Assembly (NCBI RefSeq): GCF_030538755.1
Contig: NZ_JAUNTJ010000006.1
Coordinates: 1-64,000 of the forward strand
Reading direction: 5' to 3'
DNA: 64,000 bases
Source of the DNA: Paracoccus sp. (in: a-proteobacteria)
GTDB lineage: Bacteria > Pseudomonadota > Alphaproteobacteria > Rhodobacterales > Rhodobacteraceae
The notes beneath the pieces were generated by a model, which saw only the letters and a list, made by a program, of their open reading frames with translations, was not told the DNA's origin and ran no database searches. Position 1 is the stretch's first letter, and every line of letters starts with the position of its first letter. Below are positions 1 to 8,053 of the stretch, one piece after another. A program made the translations under genes and the position numbers.

Positions 1-199
1 TTATGAATCACGGACAGATGCCGCCCGTCTACCACTTAAGTTAGCGCGTATGGGGGCTTGCCCGATGGGGCGCGGCGGTTCTGCGCCTGCCATGCGTCGC
101 GCCGTGGCGCATCCGCTGGCAGCGGAAACAAGCCGGGCGGATGGCCTTTGACCGGCCCTCCGCCCTGACCCATGTCACCCGGTCGTCAGACCGCCGGGA

Positions 200-395
200 T
201 CAATCGTCATCGTCGTCGTCATCATCGTCACCACCGCGCGAACCGCCCCGCCCGCGCGAGCCGCGATCGTCATCGTCGTCGTCATCCCGCGATGCGCGCC
301 CACGTCCGCGCGAACCGCGATCATCATCGTCACCACCCCACGACGAGCCACGGCGACCACGCTTGTCGTCATCATCATCATCGTCGTCGTCGCGC
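200..395. repeat. GAC/GAT (GTC/ATC) trinucleotide tracts encoding poly-Asp
   Basis: At least five tracts of consecutive GTC/ATC triplets on the plus strand (Asp codons on the minus strand), separated by Arg/Gly/Ser codons. Because GAC and GAT are mixed the tracts are imperfect, which limits but does not exclude slippage. The repeat explains the artificial Ser-rich and His-rich open frames on the opposite strand, which are not genes. Confidence 0.75.
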
Positions 396-697
396 GACCA
401 GTCGCGTTTACCCTGCGAGCGGTTGCCGCCTGCCTGACTGCGCCTGCCGGAACGGTCGCTGATCTCTGTGCGCGATTTGCGCTCGACCAGACGGCCGGTG
501 CGGGCGTCATAGGACAGGTCGATCTTTTGCGCGCCGCGTTTGGCCTCGACCTTGATGCGGCCATCGTCGCGTTCGATCTCGATATTGCTGAACCCCTGCG
601 ACCGCAGTTGCGAGCGGATCTGCGATTCTGCCGATTGTGCCAGCGCACCGCCCGCCATCAGCGACATGACGGTGGCGATTCCCAAGAAAAGTTTCAT
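200..697 (-). CDS. Secreted PepSY-like protein with long poly-Asp C-terminal tail
   Basis: A protein of 165 aa. The N-terminus is a signal peptide (hydrophobic stretch ending GGALAQ), followed by a ~60-residue alpha/beta region resembling a PepSY-type domain (residues of type IEIERDDGRIKVEA and YDARTGRLVE). The last ~80 residues consist of Arg/Gly/Ser segments separated by runs of 7-9 Asp, and the protein ends on a run of nine Asp. I chose the ATG at 697 because GGAG sits 6 nt before it; the upstream ATG at 709 lies inside that ribosome site. It is divergent from the GST-like gene at 847. The domain reading is moderate. The acidic tail suggests binding of divalent cations or of basic surfaces in the periplasm, which is inference. 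The coding DNA of the tail is a GAC/GAT triplet repeat. Confidence 0.8.
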   Translation of the reverse strand: MKLFLGIATVMSLMAGGALAQSAESQIRSQLRSQGFSNIEIERDDGRIKVEAKRGAQKIDLSYDARTGRLVERKSRTEISDRSGRRSQAGGNRSQGKRDWSRDDDDDDDDDKRGRRGSSWGGDDDDRGSRGRGRASRDDDDDDDRGSRGRGGSRGGDDDDDDDDD

Positions 698-846
698 GTT
701 CGTCTCCATTTTTCAGCGTTGCCCGGCCGGCACAAGGGGAACGGGCCGGGTCGCCGAAACTTCCATCACGGAATCGTGAGCGACGGCGATGGCTGGCCGC
801 GCGTCACCGTGTTACATGCCAGCAGGATCAGGCAGAGGATGGTGCG

Positions 847-1824
847 ATGGGCAGGCTGGTGAACGGGGAATGGCGCGAAGGCTGGATCGACACAGCCGCA
901 ACCGATGGCGAATTCGTCCGCGACACCTCGCGCCACCGCAACTGGATCACCCCCGACGGTGCGCCCGGTCCCAGCGGCGAGGGCGGCTTTGCTGTCGAAA
1001 GCGAGCGCTATCATCTGTATGTGTCCTATGCCTGCCCCTGGGCGCATCGGGCGCTGATCTTTCGCGCGATCAAGGGGCTGACCCCGCATATCGGCATTTC
1101 GGTGGTTCATCCCGACATGCTGTCGGATGGCTGGACCTTTGCGACCGATTTTCCCGGCGCAACCGGCGACCGGCTGTTCGGGGTGCCATTCATGCGCGAC
1201 ATCTATCTGCGCGCCGATCCGCAGACTTCGGGGCGGGTGACAGTGCCGGTGCTGTGGGATTGTCAGCGCGGCACCATCGTATCCAACGAAAGCGCCGAGA
1301 TCATCCGCATGTTCAACAGCGCCTTCGACGGGCTGACCGGCAATGGCCACGATTACTATCCCGCCGCGCTGCGCGACCGGATCGACGCGCTGAACAGCCG
1401 CATCTATGACACGGTGAACAATGGCGTTTACAAGGCCGGTTTCGCCACCACGCAGGCCGCCTATGACAAGGCGATCACACCGCTGTTTGACAGTCTCGAC
1501 TGGATCGAGGGGCTGCTGACGCAGAGCCGATGGCTGGCTGGCGACACGCTGACCGAGGCCGACTGGCGGTTGTTCACCACCATCTGCCGCTTTGACGCGG
1601 TGTATCACACGCATTTCAAATGCAACCGGCAGATGGTGACGGATTATCCCAACCTGTGGGATTGGGCGCGGGCGCTGTATCAATGGCCCGGCGTGGCCGA
1701 GACCGTGCATTGGGATCACATCACCCGGCATTATTATTTCAGCCACGACAGCATCAACCCGCACCGGATCATCCCCGCCGGGCCGCTGCGCGACTGGACC
1801 GCGCCGCACGGGCGCGCGGGCTGA
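847..1824 (+). CDS. yqjG: Glutathionyl-hydroquinone reductase, GST omega-like (YqjG/ECM4 family)
   Basis: A protein of 325 aa, the usual length for this family. It reduces glutathionyl-hydroquinones to hydroquinone using glutathione, in the cytoplasm. The thioredoxin-fold domain carries the family active-site motif CPWAHR with the catalytic Cys at residue 63 (YACPWAHRA), and an all-helical GST C-domain follows. Family landmarks include FRAIKGL, the VPVLWD segment at the cis-Pro region, and ICRFDAVYHTHFKCN in the C-domain. GAGG lies 8 nt before the ATG. The gene stands alone, divergent from the Asp-rich secreted protein. The family is clear; the physiological quinone is unknown. Confidence 0.93.
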   Translation: MGRLVNGEWREGWIDTAATDGEFVRDTSRHRNWITPDGAPGPSGEGGFAVESERYHLYVSYACPWAHRALIFRAIKGLTPHIGISVVHPDMLSDGWTFATDFPGATGDRLFGVPFMRDIYLRADPQTSGRVTVPVLWDCQRGTIVSNESAEIIRMFNSAFDGLTGNGHDYYPAALRDRIDALNSRIYDTVNNGVYKAGFATTQAAYDKAITPLFDSLDWIEGLLTQSRWLAGDTLTEADWRLFTTICRFDAVYHTHFKCNRQMVTDYPNLWDWARALYQWPGVAETVHWDHITRHYYFSHDSINPHRIIPAGPLRDWTAPHGRAG

Positions 1825-1838
1825 CAGGCGGCGGGCTG

Positions 1839-1868
1839 AAAAAAGGAAGCCCCGGCAAATGCCGGGGC
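1839..1868 (-). terminator. Rho-independent terminator, minus strand
   Basis: Perfect 8-bp stem GCCCCGGC / GCCGGGGC (1849-1868) with a 4-nt loop. Read on the minus strand it is followed by TTCCTTTTTT. It would end transcripts of the GNAT/MFS pair entering from the right. On the plus strand, where it lies 25 nt after the GST-like gene, there is no U-tract. Confidence 0.7.
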
Positions 1869-2051
1869 CGAGAGAGAGGGAGGTTGTGGCCGCATCCACC
1901 GACCACTGGGCTTCGGCGGGTTAACGCGGCAGTGCAGGATCGGTTCCCGCGTTTTTGTGGCGGATGATTGATGCGGTTTTTCCCTGCCCGCGCGCCGGGA
2001 AACGCCCGTGCAGCGGGTGCGGGCCTGTGGCCCCGCGCCGCGGCGTTGCTG

Positions 2052-2363
2052 TTACGTTGCGTCGGATGGGGCGAACAGATCGGCCCATTCGGGGTGGCGC
2101 GCCGCCTCGCGCGCGACAAAGGAACAGCGCGGGATCACCCGGAACCCCTGTGCGCGGGCATCCTGCATCAGCGCATCCAGCATGGCGCGGGCCACGCCGC
2201 GCCCGCCCATGGCTTCCGGCACACGGGTATGATCGGCGCTGAACAGGCCCGGCCCGGCGGGGGCCAGCGTCAGTTCGCCTTCGCCCGCGATGCCGTCGAT
2301 CCGGGCGACATAGCGGCCCGCGCCGTCAGCGCCGGTTTCGCGGGTGATGGTTACGTCGGTCAT
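2052..2363 (-). CDS. Small GNAT-family N-acetyltransferase (YjdJ-like)
   Basis: A protein of 103 aa, matching the short GNAT subfamily also found in eukaryotic GTLF-like proteins. Hallmarks are a beta-rich N-terminus, the segment ADHTRVPEAMGGRGVA (the acetyl-CoA pyrophosphate loop is the GGRGVA part), and the C-terminal signature RVIPRCSFV followed by RHPEW. The acceptor substrate is unknown for the family. AAAGGA lies 6 nt before the ATG. It is 50 nt downstream of the MFS transporter gene and probably co-transcribed with it. Confidence 0.88.
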   Translation of the reverse strand: MTDVTITRETGADGAGRYVARIDGIAGEGELTLAPAGPGLFSADHTRVPEAMGGRGVARAMLDALMQDARAQGFRVIPRCSFVAREAARHPEWADLFAPSDAT

Positions 2364-2414
2364 GGTCTGTCCTTTCTGTCAGGGCGGGCAGTGGGGCGCG
2401 GCATTGGCGGGGCG

Positions 2415-3734
2415 CTATCCGATGGCCTGATCGCGGGTTTCCGCCCGCACCATGGTCAGTGCCACGGCTGCCAGCAGCAACAGCCCGGCAAAGGTGCCGA
2501 TGGCCAGCCCGAACCCTTTGGCAAAGACCACCGCCAGCAGGCTGGGTGCCAGAATGCCGCCCAGACGCGCCATGGCACTGGCCGTGCCCATACCCGCCCC
2601 GCGCAGCGATGTGGGGTAAAGCTCGGGTGTAAAGGCATAAAGCGCGCCCCATGTGCCCAGCAGCGCAAAGCTCATCAGCATCAGCGCGCTTGCGATCAGG
2701 GTCGAGGTGCCGGCGATGGTGAACAGGAAACAGCCGGCGGCGGACAGCAGCAGGAACAGCATCAGCGTCGGCTTGCGGCCCCATTTTTCCACGCCCCATG
2801 CCGCCAGCGCGTATCCCGGCACCTGCGCCAGCGCCAGAATGACCAGAAAGCCGTATCCGCGCACAAAGCCGAACCCCTCGGTCGCCAACTGCCCCGGCAC
2901 CCAGACGAACACGCCGTAATAGGACAGCGACACAAGGAACCAGACCGCCAGCATCCCCAGCGTGCGCTGGCGCAGGGCGGGCGCAAAGATCGAGCCTTCG
3001 GCGCGCGGATCGACGGGGGGCGGGATCAGCCTTGCGTCATCGGGCAGCAGGGGCGCGCCATTGCCCGCCAGCACCCGGTTCACCACGGATCGCGCCTGCG
3101 TTTCCTGCCCGTTGCGGATCAGATACATCGGCGATTCCGGCACCCACATGCGCAGCCAGAACCCGATGATCGCCGGGGCGGCGGCGATGAAAAAGATCCA
3201 GCGCCACGGCTGGACCGCGCCTTGTGCTGCGGCGATCCATGCGGTCAGGGCGATGACGATGGTGCCGACGGCCCAGAAGCCTTCCAGCCAGACCAGCCAG
3301 CGACCCCGGTTTTTCGGCGGCAGGAATTCGGCCATCATCGCGTAATCGACCGGCAGCGTGCCCCCCACCGCCACCCCGGTCAGAAAGCGCAGCAGCAAGA
3401 GCAGTTCAAAGCTGGGGGCAAAGACCGACAGCAGGCCGAACAGTGCATCCATCAGCACCGTTGCCAGCAGCACCCGGCGGCGGCCAAAGCGGTCGGCCAC
3501 GCGGCCAAAGACAAAGGCGCCGACGAACATGCCCAGAAAGAACAGCGTGCCGATCTGCAAGGCGGTGGTGCGTTCCAGCCCGAAGGTCATGGCGACGGAC
3601 GGCGCGGCAAAGCCCACCGCGATCACCTGCATCGCATCGGCGGCCCAGACCAGCCCGAAAATCCCCAGCAGCCTGGCCTGATACCGGCCCGTGCCGCCGC
3701 GCGCCAGTGCCTCGTCAACCGTCATTGTCGTCAT
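2415..3734 (-). CDS. MFS transporter, SV2/NiaP-like sugar-acid or aromatic-acid porter type
   Basis: A protein of 439 aa with about 12 membrane segments. MFS signature loops are visible: GRVADRFGRRR between TM2 and TM3, and EKWGRKP in the second half, with PESPMYL following the sixth segment as in the SV2/NiaP/PcaK group. It is probably a proton-coupled symporter for a small organic acid; the substrate cannot be told. I chose the ATG at 3734 because GGAAAG precedes it. The frame stays open for 22 codons further upstream, but that part is not hydrophobic and has no ribosome site. It forms a pair with the GNAT gene. Confidence 0.88.
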   Translation of the reverse strand: MTTMTVDEALARGGTGRYQARLLGIFGLVWAADAMQVIAVGFAAPSVAMTFGLERTTALQIGTLFFLGMFVGAFVFGRVADRFGRRRVLLATVLMDALFGLLSVFAPSFELLLLLRFLTGVAVGGTLPVDYAMMAEFLPPKNRGRWLVWLEGFWAVGTIVIALTAWIAAAQGAVQPWRWIFFIAAAPAIIGFWLRMWVPESPMYLIRNGQETQARSVVNRVLAGNGAPLLPDDARLIPPPVDPRAEGSIFAPALRQRTLGMLAVWFLVSLSYYGVFVWVPGQLATEGFGFVRGYGFLVILALAQVPGYALAAWGVEKWGRKPTLMLFLLLSAAGCFLFTIAGTSTLIASALMLMSFALLGTWGALYAFTPELYPTSLRGAGMGTASAMARLGGILAPSLLAVVFAKGFGLAIGTFAGLLLLAAVALTMVRAETRDQAIG

Positions 3735-3873
3735 GGCAGGTCTTTCCGCGCCGTTGCTTTGCCTTGCGCGCAGGATGAAACGCGATGTGGCCTTGGGCAA
3801 GCGCGAATTTGCGGCGGTGCGGGCTGCGGCAGATCGCCGGGCAGACAGGGCGTGGTGTTTGCGTTACCCTTGC

Positions 3874-3939
3874 CGGGGGGCTGTCTGCCCCCCGCCGCCC
3901 AAGGGCGGCCCCCCCGAGGATATTTGTCAACGAAAGACG
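3874..3939 (+). repeat. Intergenic hairpin repeat with GGATATTTG tail (family A, copy 1)
   Basis: Two adjacent perfect stems: CGGGGGGC/GCCCCCCG (3874-3894) and CCGCCC/GGGCGG (3895-3908). They are followed by GAGGATATTTG and an A-rich end at 3916-3939. The tail recurs inverted at 25601-25623. It is a REP-like element of the kind seen between Rhodobacteraceae genes. It lies directly upstream of the small membrane protein gene and overlaps its ribosome-site region. Confidence 0.6.
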
Positions 3940-3943
3940 CCTG

Positions 3944-4126
3944 ATGATTGATCCTGATGCCCCGATGTTCGATCCGCTGTGGCTGCGTATGCTGATCGTG
4001 GCCCTGCCTTTGCTGATGTCGGCCTATGAATTCGCGACCGGCTCGGTGTTCTGGGGGGCGCTGTTCGGCGGTGTGGGCGGATATATGTTCCACCTGTTCT
4101 TTCTGGCGCGGGTTGATCGTTCCTGA
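3944..4126 (+). CDS. Small two-helix membrane protein of unknown function
   Basis: A 60-aa protein beginning MIDPDAPMFDP. It has two hydrophobic helices (LRMLIVALPLLMSAYEF and a Gly-rich FWGALFGGVGGYMF segment) and a short basic end (ARVDRS). I do not recognise a family. The ATG at 3944 is the first in this frame after the hairpin repeat; the open frame extends upstream through the repeat, but that part is not protein-like. It lies 68 nt before cnoX on the same strand and may share its promoter region. Confidence 0.6.
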   Translation: MIDPDAPMFDPLWLRMLIVALPLLMSAYEFATGSVFWGALFGGVGGYMFHLFFLARVDRS

Positions 4127-4194
4127 CCGGCGACAGCCTTGCAAGGGCGGGGTGCATGGGCCATCTATCCTCTGACTCAATCCGAGAGGCCCCG

Positions 4195-5106
4195 ATGCTG
4201 AACCTTGGCTCTGCCCCCGAAAGCGCGCCTGCCGCCGCCGATCTGATCCTGGACGTGACCGAAGCCAATTTCATGGCCGAGGTGATTGATCGTTCCATGG
4301 AAGTGCCGGTTATCGTCGATCTGTGGGCGCCGTGGTGTGGCCCGTGCAAGACGCTTGGCCCGCTGCTGGAGGCCGAGGTGCTGCGGCTGAAGGGCCGGGT
4401 GCGGATGGTCAAGGTCGATGTCGATCAGAACCAGATGATCGCCGCGCAATTGCGGGTTCAGTCGGTTCCCACCGTCTATGCCTTTTATCAGGGCCGCCCG
4501 GTCGATGCCTTTCAGGGCGCGCTGCCCGCCAGCGAGGTGCGCGCCTTTGTCGAAAAGCTGGCCGGTCTGGCCGGTGATGGCGGGCTGGGCGAGGCGCTGG
4601 AGGCCGCTGAAACCATGCTGGCCGAAGGTGCCGCCGAAGACGCGGCCGAGACATTCGCCGCCATCACCGACGAGGCCCCCGACAATGCCGAAGCATGGGG
4701 CGGGCTGATCCGCGCGCATCTGGCCATGGGGGACGAAGCCGGGGCCGAGGCCGCGCTGGCCCGTGTGCCCGACAAGGTTTCCGGGCTGGCCCCGGTCGAG
4801 GCGGCACGGGCGCAGCTGGCGCTGACCCGGCAGGCCGCCAGTGCCGGGCCGCTGGCCGATCTTGAGGCGCGCGTGACGGCCAGCCCCGACGATCAGCAGG
4901 CGCGGCTGGATTACGCCGGGGCGCTGCATGCCGCGGGCCGGGTGGACGAGGCCATCGACATCCTGCTGGACAGTTTCCGCCGCGACCGCGACTGGAACGA
5001 CGGCGCGGCCAAGGCGCAGTTGCTGACCATCTTCGACAGCCTCAAGCCCAATGATCCGCTGGTGCAGCGGGGGCGGCGGCGGTTGTCCTCGATCATCTTT
5101 GCCTGA
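4195..5106 (+). CDS. cnoX: Thioredoxin-TPR co-chaperone CnoX (YbbN) type
   Basis: A protein of 303 aa. The N-terminal thioredoxin fold holds WCGPC at residues 47-51 (Cys48, Cys51), and a cis-Pro follows in QSVPTVYAF. From ~residue 125 to the end there are TPR-like helical repeats rich in Ala/Glu. This is the architecture of CnoX, the holdase that protects clients during oxidative or hypochlorite stress and passes them to GroEL. The redox-active CXXC resembles the Caulobacter-type protein rather than E. coli YbbN, which lacks the second active-site motif. I chose the start at 4195 because GAGAGG precedes it. Its stop codon overlaps the next start by 1 nt. Confidence 0.9.
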   Translation: MLNLGSAPESAPAAADLILDVTEANFMAEVIDRSMEVPVIVDLWAPWCGPCKTLGPLLEAEVLRLKGRVRMVKVDVDQNQMIAAQLRVQSVPTVYAFYQGRPVDAFQGALPASEVRAFVEKLAGLAGDGGLGEALEAAETMLAEGAAEDAAETFAAITDEAPDNAEAWGGLIRAHLAMGDEAGAEAALARVPDKVSGLAPVEAARAQLALTRQAASAGPLADLEARVTASPDDQQARLDYAGALHAAGRVDEAIDILLDSFRRDRDWNDGAAKAQLLTIFDSLKPNDPLVQRGRRRLSSIIFA

Positions 5107-5735
5107 TGCCGCAGCGGTTCGATCTGCCCGAATGGCTGCCGCTGTTCCCCTTGCCGGGGGTGCTGTTGCTGCCGCGCGCGCGGCTGCCCTTGCAGATTTA
5201 CGAGCCACGCTATCTGCAAATGCTGGATGATGTGCTGAAGGCCGATAACCGGCTGATCGGCGTCATCCAGCCCTCGGGCGAGGATGAGCTGGCCCCCATC
5301 GGCTGTGCGGGCCGCGTGACGGGTTTCACCGAGACCGAGGACGGGCGCTATATGATTTCGCTGCGCGGAGTGTCGCGGTTTCGGCTGACCGACGCGGACG
5401 AGGGCTTTGCGCCCTATCTGAAAGGCCGTGCCGACTGGTCGGATTACGCACATGACACCGGCCCGGCGGAAACCGACCCCGGCTTTGACCGCGCCAGCCT
5501 GATCGACCGGCTGCGCCGCCTGATGGACCAGCACGAGATGAGCGCCGATTGGAACAGCATGGCCGAGGCGGGCGACGAAACGCTGGTCAACGCGCTGTCC
5601 ATGGCGCTGCCCTTTGAGGCCAGCGAAAAGCAGGCCCTGCTCGAGGCGCCGACCTTGCCCGAGCGGCGCAAGATGTTATCCAGCCTGATCGAATTTGCCC
5701 TGCATGACAGCGGCAAAGAGGAGCGTTTGCAATGA
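5106..5735 (+). CDS. Lon N-terminal (PUA-like) domain protein
   Basis: A protein of 209 aa consisting only of the substrate-recognition domain found at the N-terminus of Lon protease. There is no AAA or protease domain. Hallmarks are [29 protein letters not shown] and RLIGVIQP. It is a stand-alone LON-substrate-binding protein of the COG2802 type; its role is unknown, perhaps as an adaptor. The ATG overlaps the cnoX stop by 1 nt and its own stop overlaps the next gene by 4 nt, so a shared protein-quality-control role with CnoX is plausible. Confidence 0.9.
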   Translation: MPQRFDLPEWLPLFPLPGVLLLPRARLPLQIYEPRYLQMLDDVLKADNRLIGVIQPSGEDELAPIGCAGRVTGFTETEDGRYMISLRGVSRFRLTDADEGFAPYLKGRADWSDYAHDTGPAETDPGFDRASLIDRLRRLMDQHEMSADWNSMAEAGDETLVNALSMALPFEASEKQALLEAPTLPERRKMLSSLIEFALHDSGKEERLQ

Positions 5736-5935
5736 CCGGAACCCCGCCCCGCCCCGCGCCAGAATTCGACCGGCATATGCTGGAATCGCTGGTTTGTCCG
5801 GTCACGCAGACCATGCTGCATTATGATGCGGCGCGGCAGGAACTGGTGTCGCGGGCGGCCGGGCTGGCCTTTCCGATCCGCGCGGGCATTCCGGTGATGC
5901 TGATCGACGAGGCCCGCCAGATCAAGGCCGAATGA
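5732..5935 (+). CDS. Trm112-like small zinc-ribbon-type protein
   Basis: A protein of 67 aa of the Trm112/YcaR family. Diagnostic segments are [14 protein letters not shown] near the N-terminus and [18 protein letters not shown] at the end. Eukaryotic Trm112 activates methyltransferases; the bacterial role is uncertain. Only one Cys is kept in the CPVT motif, so metal binding is doubtful. ATGA overlaps join it to both neighbours. Confidence 0.9.
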   Translation: MTGTPPRPAPEFDRHMLESLVCPVTQTMLHYDAARQELVSRAAGLAFPIRAGIPVMLIDEARQIKAE

Positions 5936-6384
5936 TGGATTACGACGCCCTTGCCGCCCGTATCCGCGCCCTGACGGCGGGCGAAACGGATGAAATCGCG
6001 CTGATGGCGACGCTGGCCTGCGAGATTCACCACAGCGACGACCGTTTTCACTGGACCGGGTTTTATCGCGTCACCGGGCCGGAGTTGCTGAAGATCGGTC
6101 CCTATCAGGGCGGGCATGGTTGTCTGGTGATCCCCTTTGCGCGCGGGGTCTGCGGGGCGGCGGCGCGGACGCGGCAGACCCAGCTTGTGCCGGATGTGGA
6201 CGCCTTTCCGGGGCATATCGCCTGCGCATCCAGCACCCGATCTGAACTGGTGATTCCGGTGACTGGCGCGCGCGGGCGGCTGATCGGGGTTCTGGACATC
6301 GACAGCGATCTGCCCGACGCTTTCACCCGCACCGATGCCGACCGGCTGGGGGCGATTCTGGATGACACATTCGCAGGGTGTTAG
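5932..6384 (+). CDS. msrC: Free methionine-(R)-sulfoxide reductase, GAF domain (fRMsr/YebR type)
   Basis: A protein of 150 aa, a single GAF domain. It reduces free Met-R-sulfoxide in the cytoplasm. The three family cysteines are present: Cys64 ([10 protein letters not shown]), Cys74 (RGVCGAAA) and Cys98 (HIACAS). The ligand-pocket acidic residues ([18 protein letters not shown]) are also there. The location fits an oxidative-damage repair group with CnoX. It starts with two consecutive Met codons, the first of which overlaps the previous stop by 4 nt. Confidence 0.93.
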   Translation: MMDYDALAARIRALTAGETDEIALMATLACEIHHSDDRFHWTGFYRVTGPELLKIGPYQGGHGCLVIPFARGVCGAAARTRQTQLVPDVDAFPGHIACASSTRSELVIPVTGARGRLIGVLDIDSDLPDAFTRTDADRLGAILDDTFAGC

Positions 6385-6709
6385 GTTCACGGGCGGTTGC
6401 CTGTGCGGTGCAGCGCCAGCGCGCCTGCCAGTGCCGCCGCTGGTCGGGGCCTCGTTCGACAGCGACAGCCCGACGGTTCGGGGCGAGCTGCGCTGGTTCC
6501 TCTTGCCCAGAGCGGCCGGGCGCGGGTTCTGCCCCGCCTGCGGATCGTCGCTGTTCTGGCGGTGCTTCGGCGCAGACAGGGTCAAGGTCGCCGCCGGGGC
6601 GGTCGATTCCCCCATCGGGCTGCGGCTGGCCGGGCATATCCACACCGCCGATATGGGCGATTATTACACGATTGACGGCGGTCTGCCGCAGGCGGCACAA
6701 GGCGGGTAA
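6362..6709 (+). pseudogene. GFA/CENP-V family protein with damaged zinc-binding centre
   Basis: The 115-codon frame begins [17 protein letters not shown], the normal first Cys pair of GFA proteins. It ends with the normal third site FCPACGSSLFW and the usual tail AGHIHTADMGDYYTIDG. Between them the obligatory CHCxxCRRxSG block is missing in this frame. A trace of it, CQCRRWSG, lies in another frame at about 6421-6445. Two compensating frameshifts or small deletions fit best. It overlaps the fRMsr gene by 23 nt. Either a genuine pseudogene or a sequence error would explain this; an intact gene of another function seems unlikely. Confidence 0.7.
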
Positions 6710-6730
6710 AGCCCAACCGCACGGTGTGCC

Positions 6731-7357
6731 ATGATCCTTGAAACCCTTGCCGCCATTCCTGCGCCGCAGCTTGCAGCCTTTGTGCTGGGCGGGCTGGTGC
6801 TGAACTTTACCCCCGGTCAGGATGTGTTCTTTGCCAGTGCCTGCGGGATACAGGGCGGGCCAAGGGCCGGGGCGCTGGCGGGCTTTGGCGTCGGGCTGGG
6901 GGTGCTGTTTCACCTGACGCTGGCCGTGGTCGGCCTTGGCGCGGTGATAGCGGCCTATCCGCAGGCGCTGACGGTGGTGAAATATGCGGGCGCGGCCTAT
7001 CTGCTGTTTCTGGCGTGGAAAAGCTGGACTGCCGGGCCGGTCGATCCGACGGCGCGGGGCAGCGTGCGGCCGTGGAACATTATCCGGCGCGGAGCCTTGT
7101 CGAATATCCTCAACCCCAAGCCGGTGCTGTTTCTGCTGGCCTTTCTGCCGCAGTTCACCCGCGCCAGCTATGGCCCGGTCTGGGAACAGATCCTGGGGCT
7201 GGGGCTGATCTTTGCCCTTACCGGAACGCTGGTGACGATGGGTTACGGCATTGTCGCGGGCTATGCCGGGCAGGTGCTGGGGCGCCGCCTTGGCGTGGTG
7301 AACAAGATCGCCGCAGTGCTGTTCGCCGGGCTGGCGATCCGGCTGGTGGCGAAATGA
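6731..7357 (+). CDS. LysE/RhtB family amino-acid exporter
   Basis: A protein of 208 aa with six hydrophobic segments. The family start NFTPGQDVFFASACGIQGGPRAG is recognisable (usual form NPGP/TPGPD), followed by VKYAGAAYLLFLAWKSW and the NPKPVLFLLAFLPQF motif. It is an inner-membrane exporter of amino acids or homoserine-lactone-like compounds; the substrate is not predictable. Its stop overlaps the RluA-type gene by 4 nt. Confidence 0.92.
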   Translation: MILETLAAIPAPQLAAFVLGGLVLNFTPGQDVFFASACGIQGGPRAGALAGFGVGLGVLFHLTLAVVGLGAVIAAYPQALTVVKYAGAAYLLFLAWKSWTAGPVDPTARGSVRPWNIIRRGALSNILNPKPVLFLLAFLPQFTRASYGPVWEQILGLGLIFALTGTLVTMGYGIVAGYAGQVLGRRLGVVNKIAAVLFAGLAIRLVAK

Positions 7358-7995
7358 GCTATGCCCCGCCCCCCGGCCTGCCCGACATCATCCATGCCGA
7401 CCATGAAATCCTGCTGGTGAACAAGCCGCCCGGCATCCTGTCGGTGCCGGGCCGGGGCGAGGACAAGGCCGATTGCGTCATCAACCGCCTGCGCGGCCCG
7501 TTCCCGACCGTGCTGCTGGTGCATCGGCTGGATATGGATACCTCGGGGGTGATGGTCTTTGCGCTGACCCCCCATGCGCAGCGGCATCTGGCGCGGCAGT
7601 TCGAGGAACGGCAGACGCGCAAGGCCTATGTCGCGCGCCTGCACGGGCGGCTGGAACCGAAAACCGGCACCGTCGATCTGCCGCTGATCGTCGATTGGCC
7701 CAACCGCCCCCGGCAAAAGGTCGATCACGCCGAGGGCCGCCCGGCGCAGACCGACTGGCGGGTGATGCGCGCCAGCGATGACGAAACGCGGGTGCGGCTG
7801 TTTCCGCTGACCGGGCGCAGCCATCAGTTGCGGGTTCACATGGCCTCGCTCGGGCATCCGATTCTGGGCGATCCGCTGTATGCGACGGGGGCTGCGGCGG
7901 ATCACCCGCGGCTGATGCTGCATGCCGAAACGCTGCGGCTGCGCCACCCCAACAGCGGGGTGATGCAGGGCTTTTCCGCGCCGGTGCCGTTCTGA
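7354..7995 (+). CDS. rluA: RluA-family pseudouridine synthase
   Basis: A protein of 213 aa with no S4 domain, matching the short RluA type (23S rRNA position 746 and tRNA position 32 in E. coli). The catalytic motif HRLDMDTSG is at residues 57-65, with Asp60 as nucleophile. Other conserved parts are NKPPGILSVPG, RKAYVARLHG and GRSHQLRVHMASLGHPILGD (split here only by naming). The ATG at 7354 overlaps the lysE stop; a longer upstream frame is a run through the lysE gene and is not real. Confidence 0.92.
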   Translation: MSYAPPPGLPDIIHADHEILLVNKPPGILSVPGRGEDKADCVINRLRGPFPTVLLVHRLDMDTSGVMVFALTPHAQRHLARQFEERQTRKAYVARLHGRLEPKTGTVDLPLIVDWPNRPRQKVDHAEGRPAQTDWRVMRASDDETRVRLFPLTGRSHQLRVHMASLGHPILGDPLYATGAAADHPRLMLHAETLRLRHPNSGVMQGFSAPVPF

Positions 7996-8053
7996 TCCTT
8001 TTCCTTTCCGGCGCGCTGCCCTATCTGTGCGGCAGGCATGACAGGGGGATGAT

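Noticed and set aside
1-58. tRNA-like sequence on the minus strand at the left edge (TTCATAA loop-like bases at 1-7, GTGGTAGAC nearby)
   Set aside because: The loop could be a Met-type anticodon loop, but the 3' half lies outside the window and no consistent D-arm and acceptor stem can be drawn. The other possible hairpin (10-28) lacks U33. Not enough to call a tRNA.
141-462. Ser-rich and His-rich open frames on the plus strand
   Set aside because: They are translations of the poly-Asp codon repeat from the opposite strand; no ribosome sites or signal sequences.
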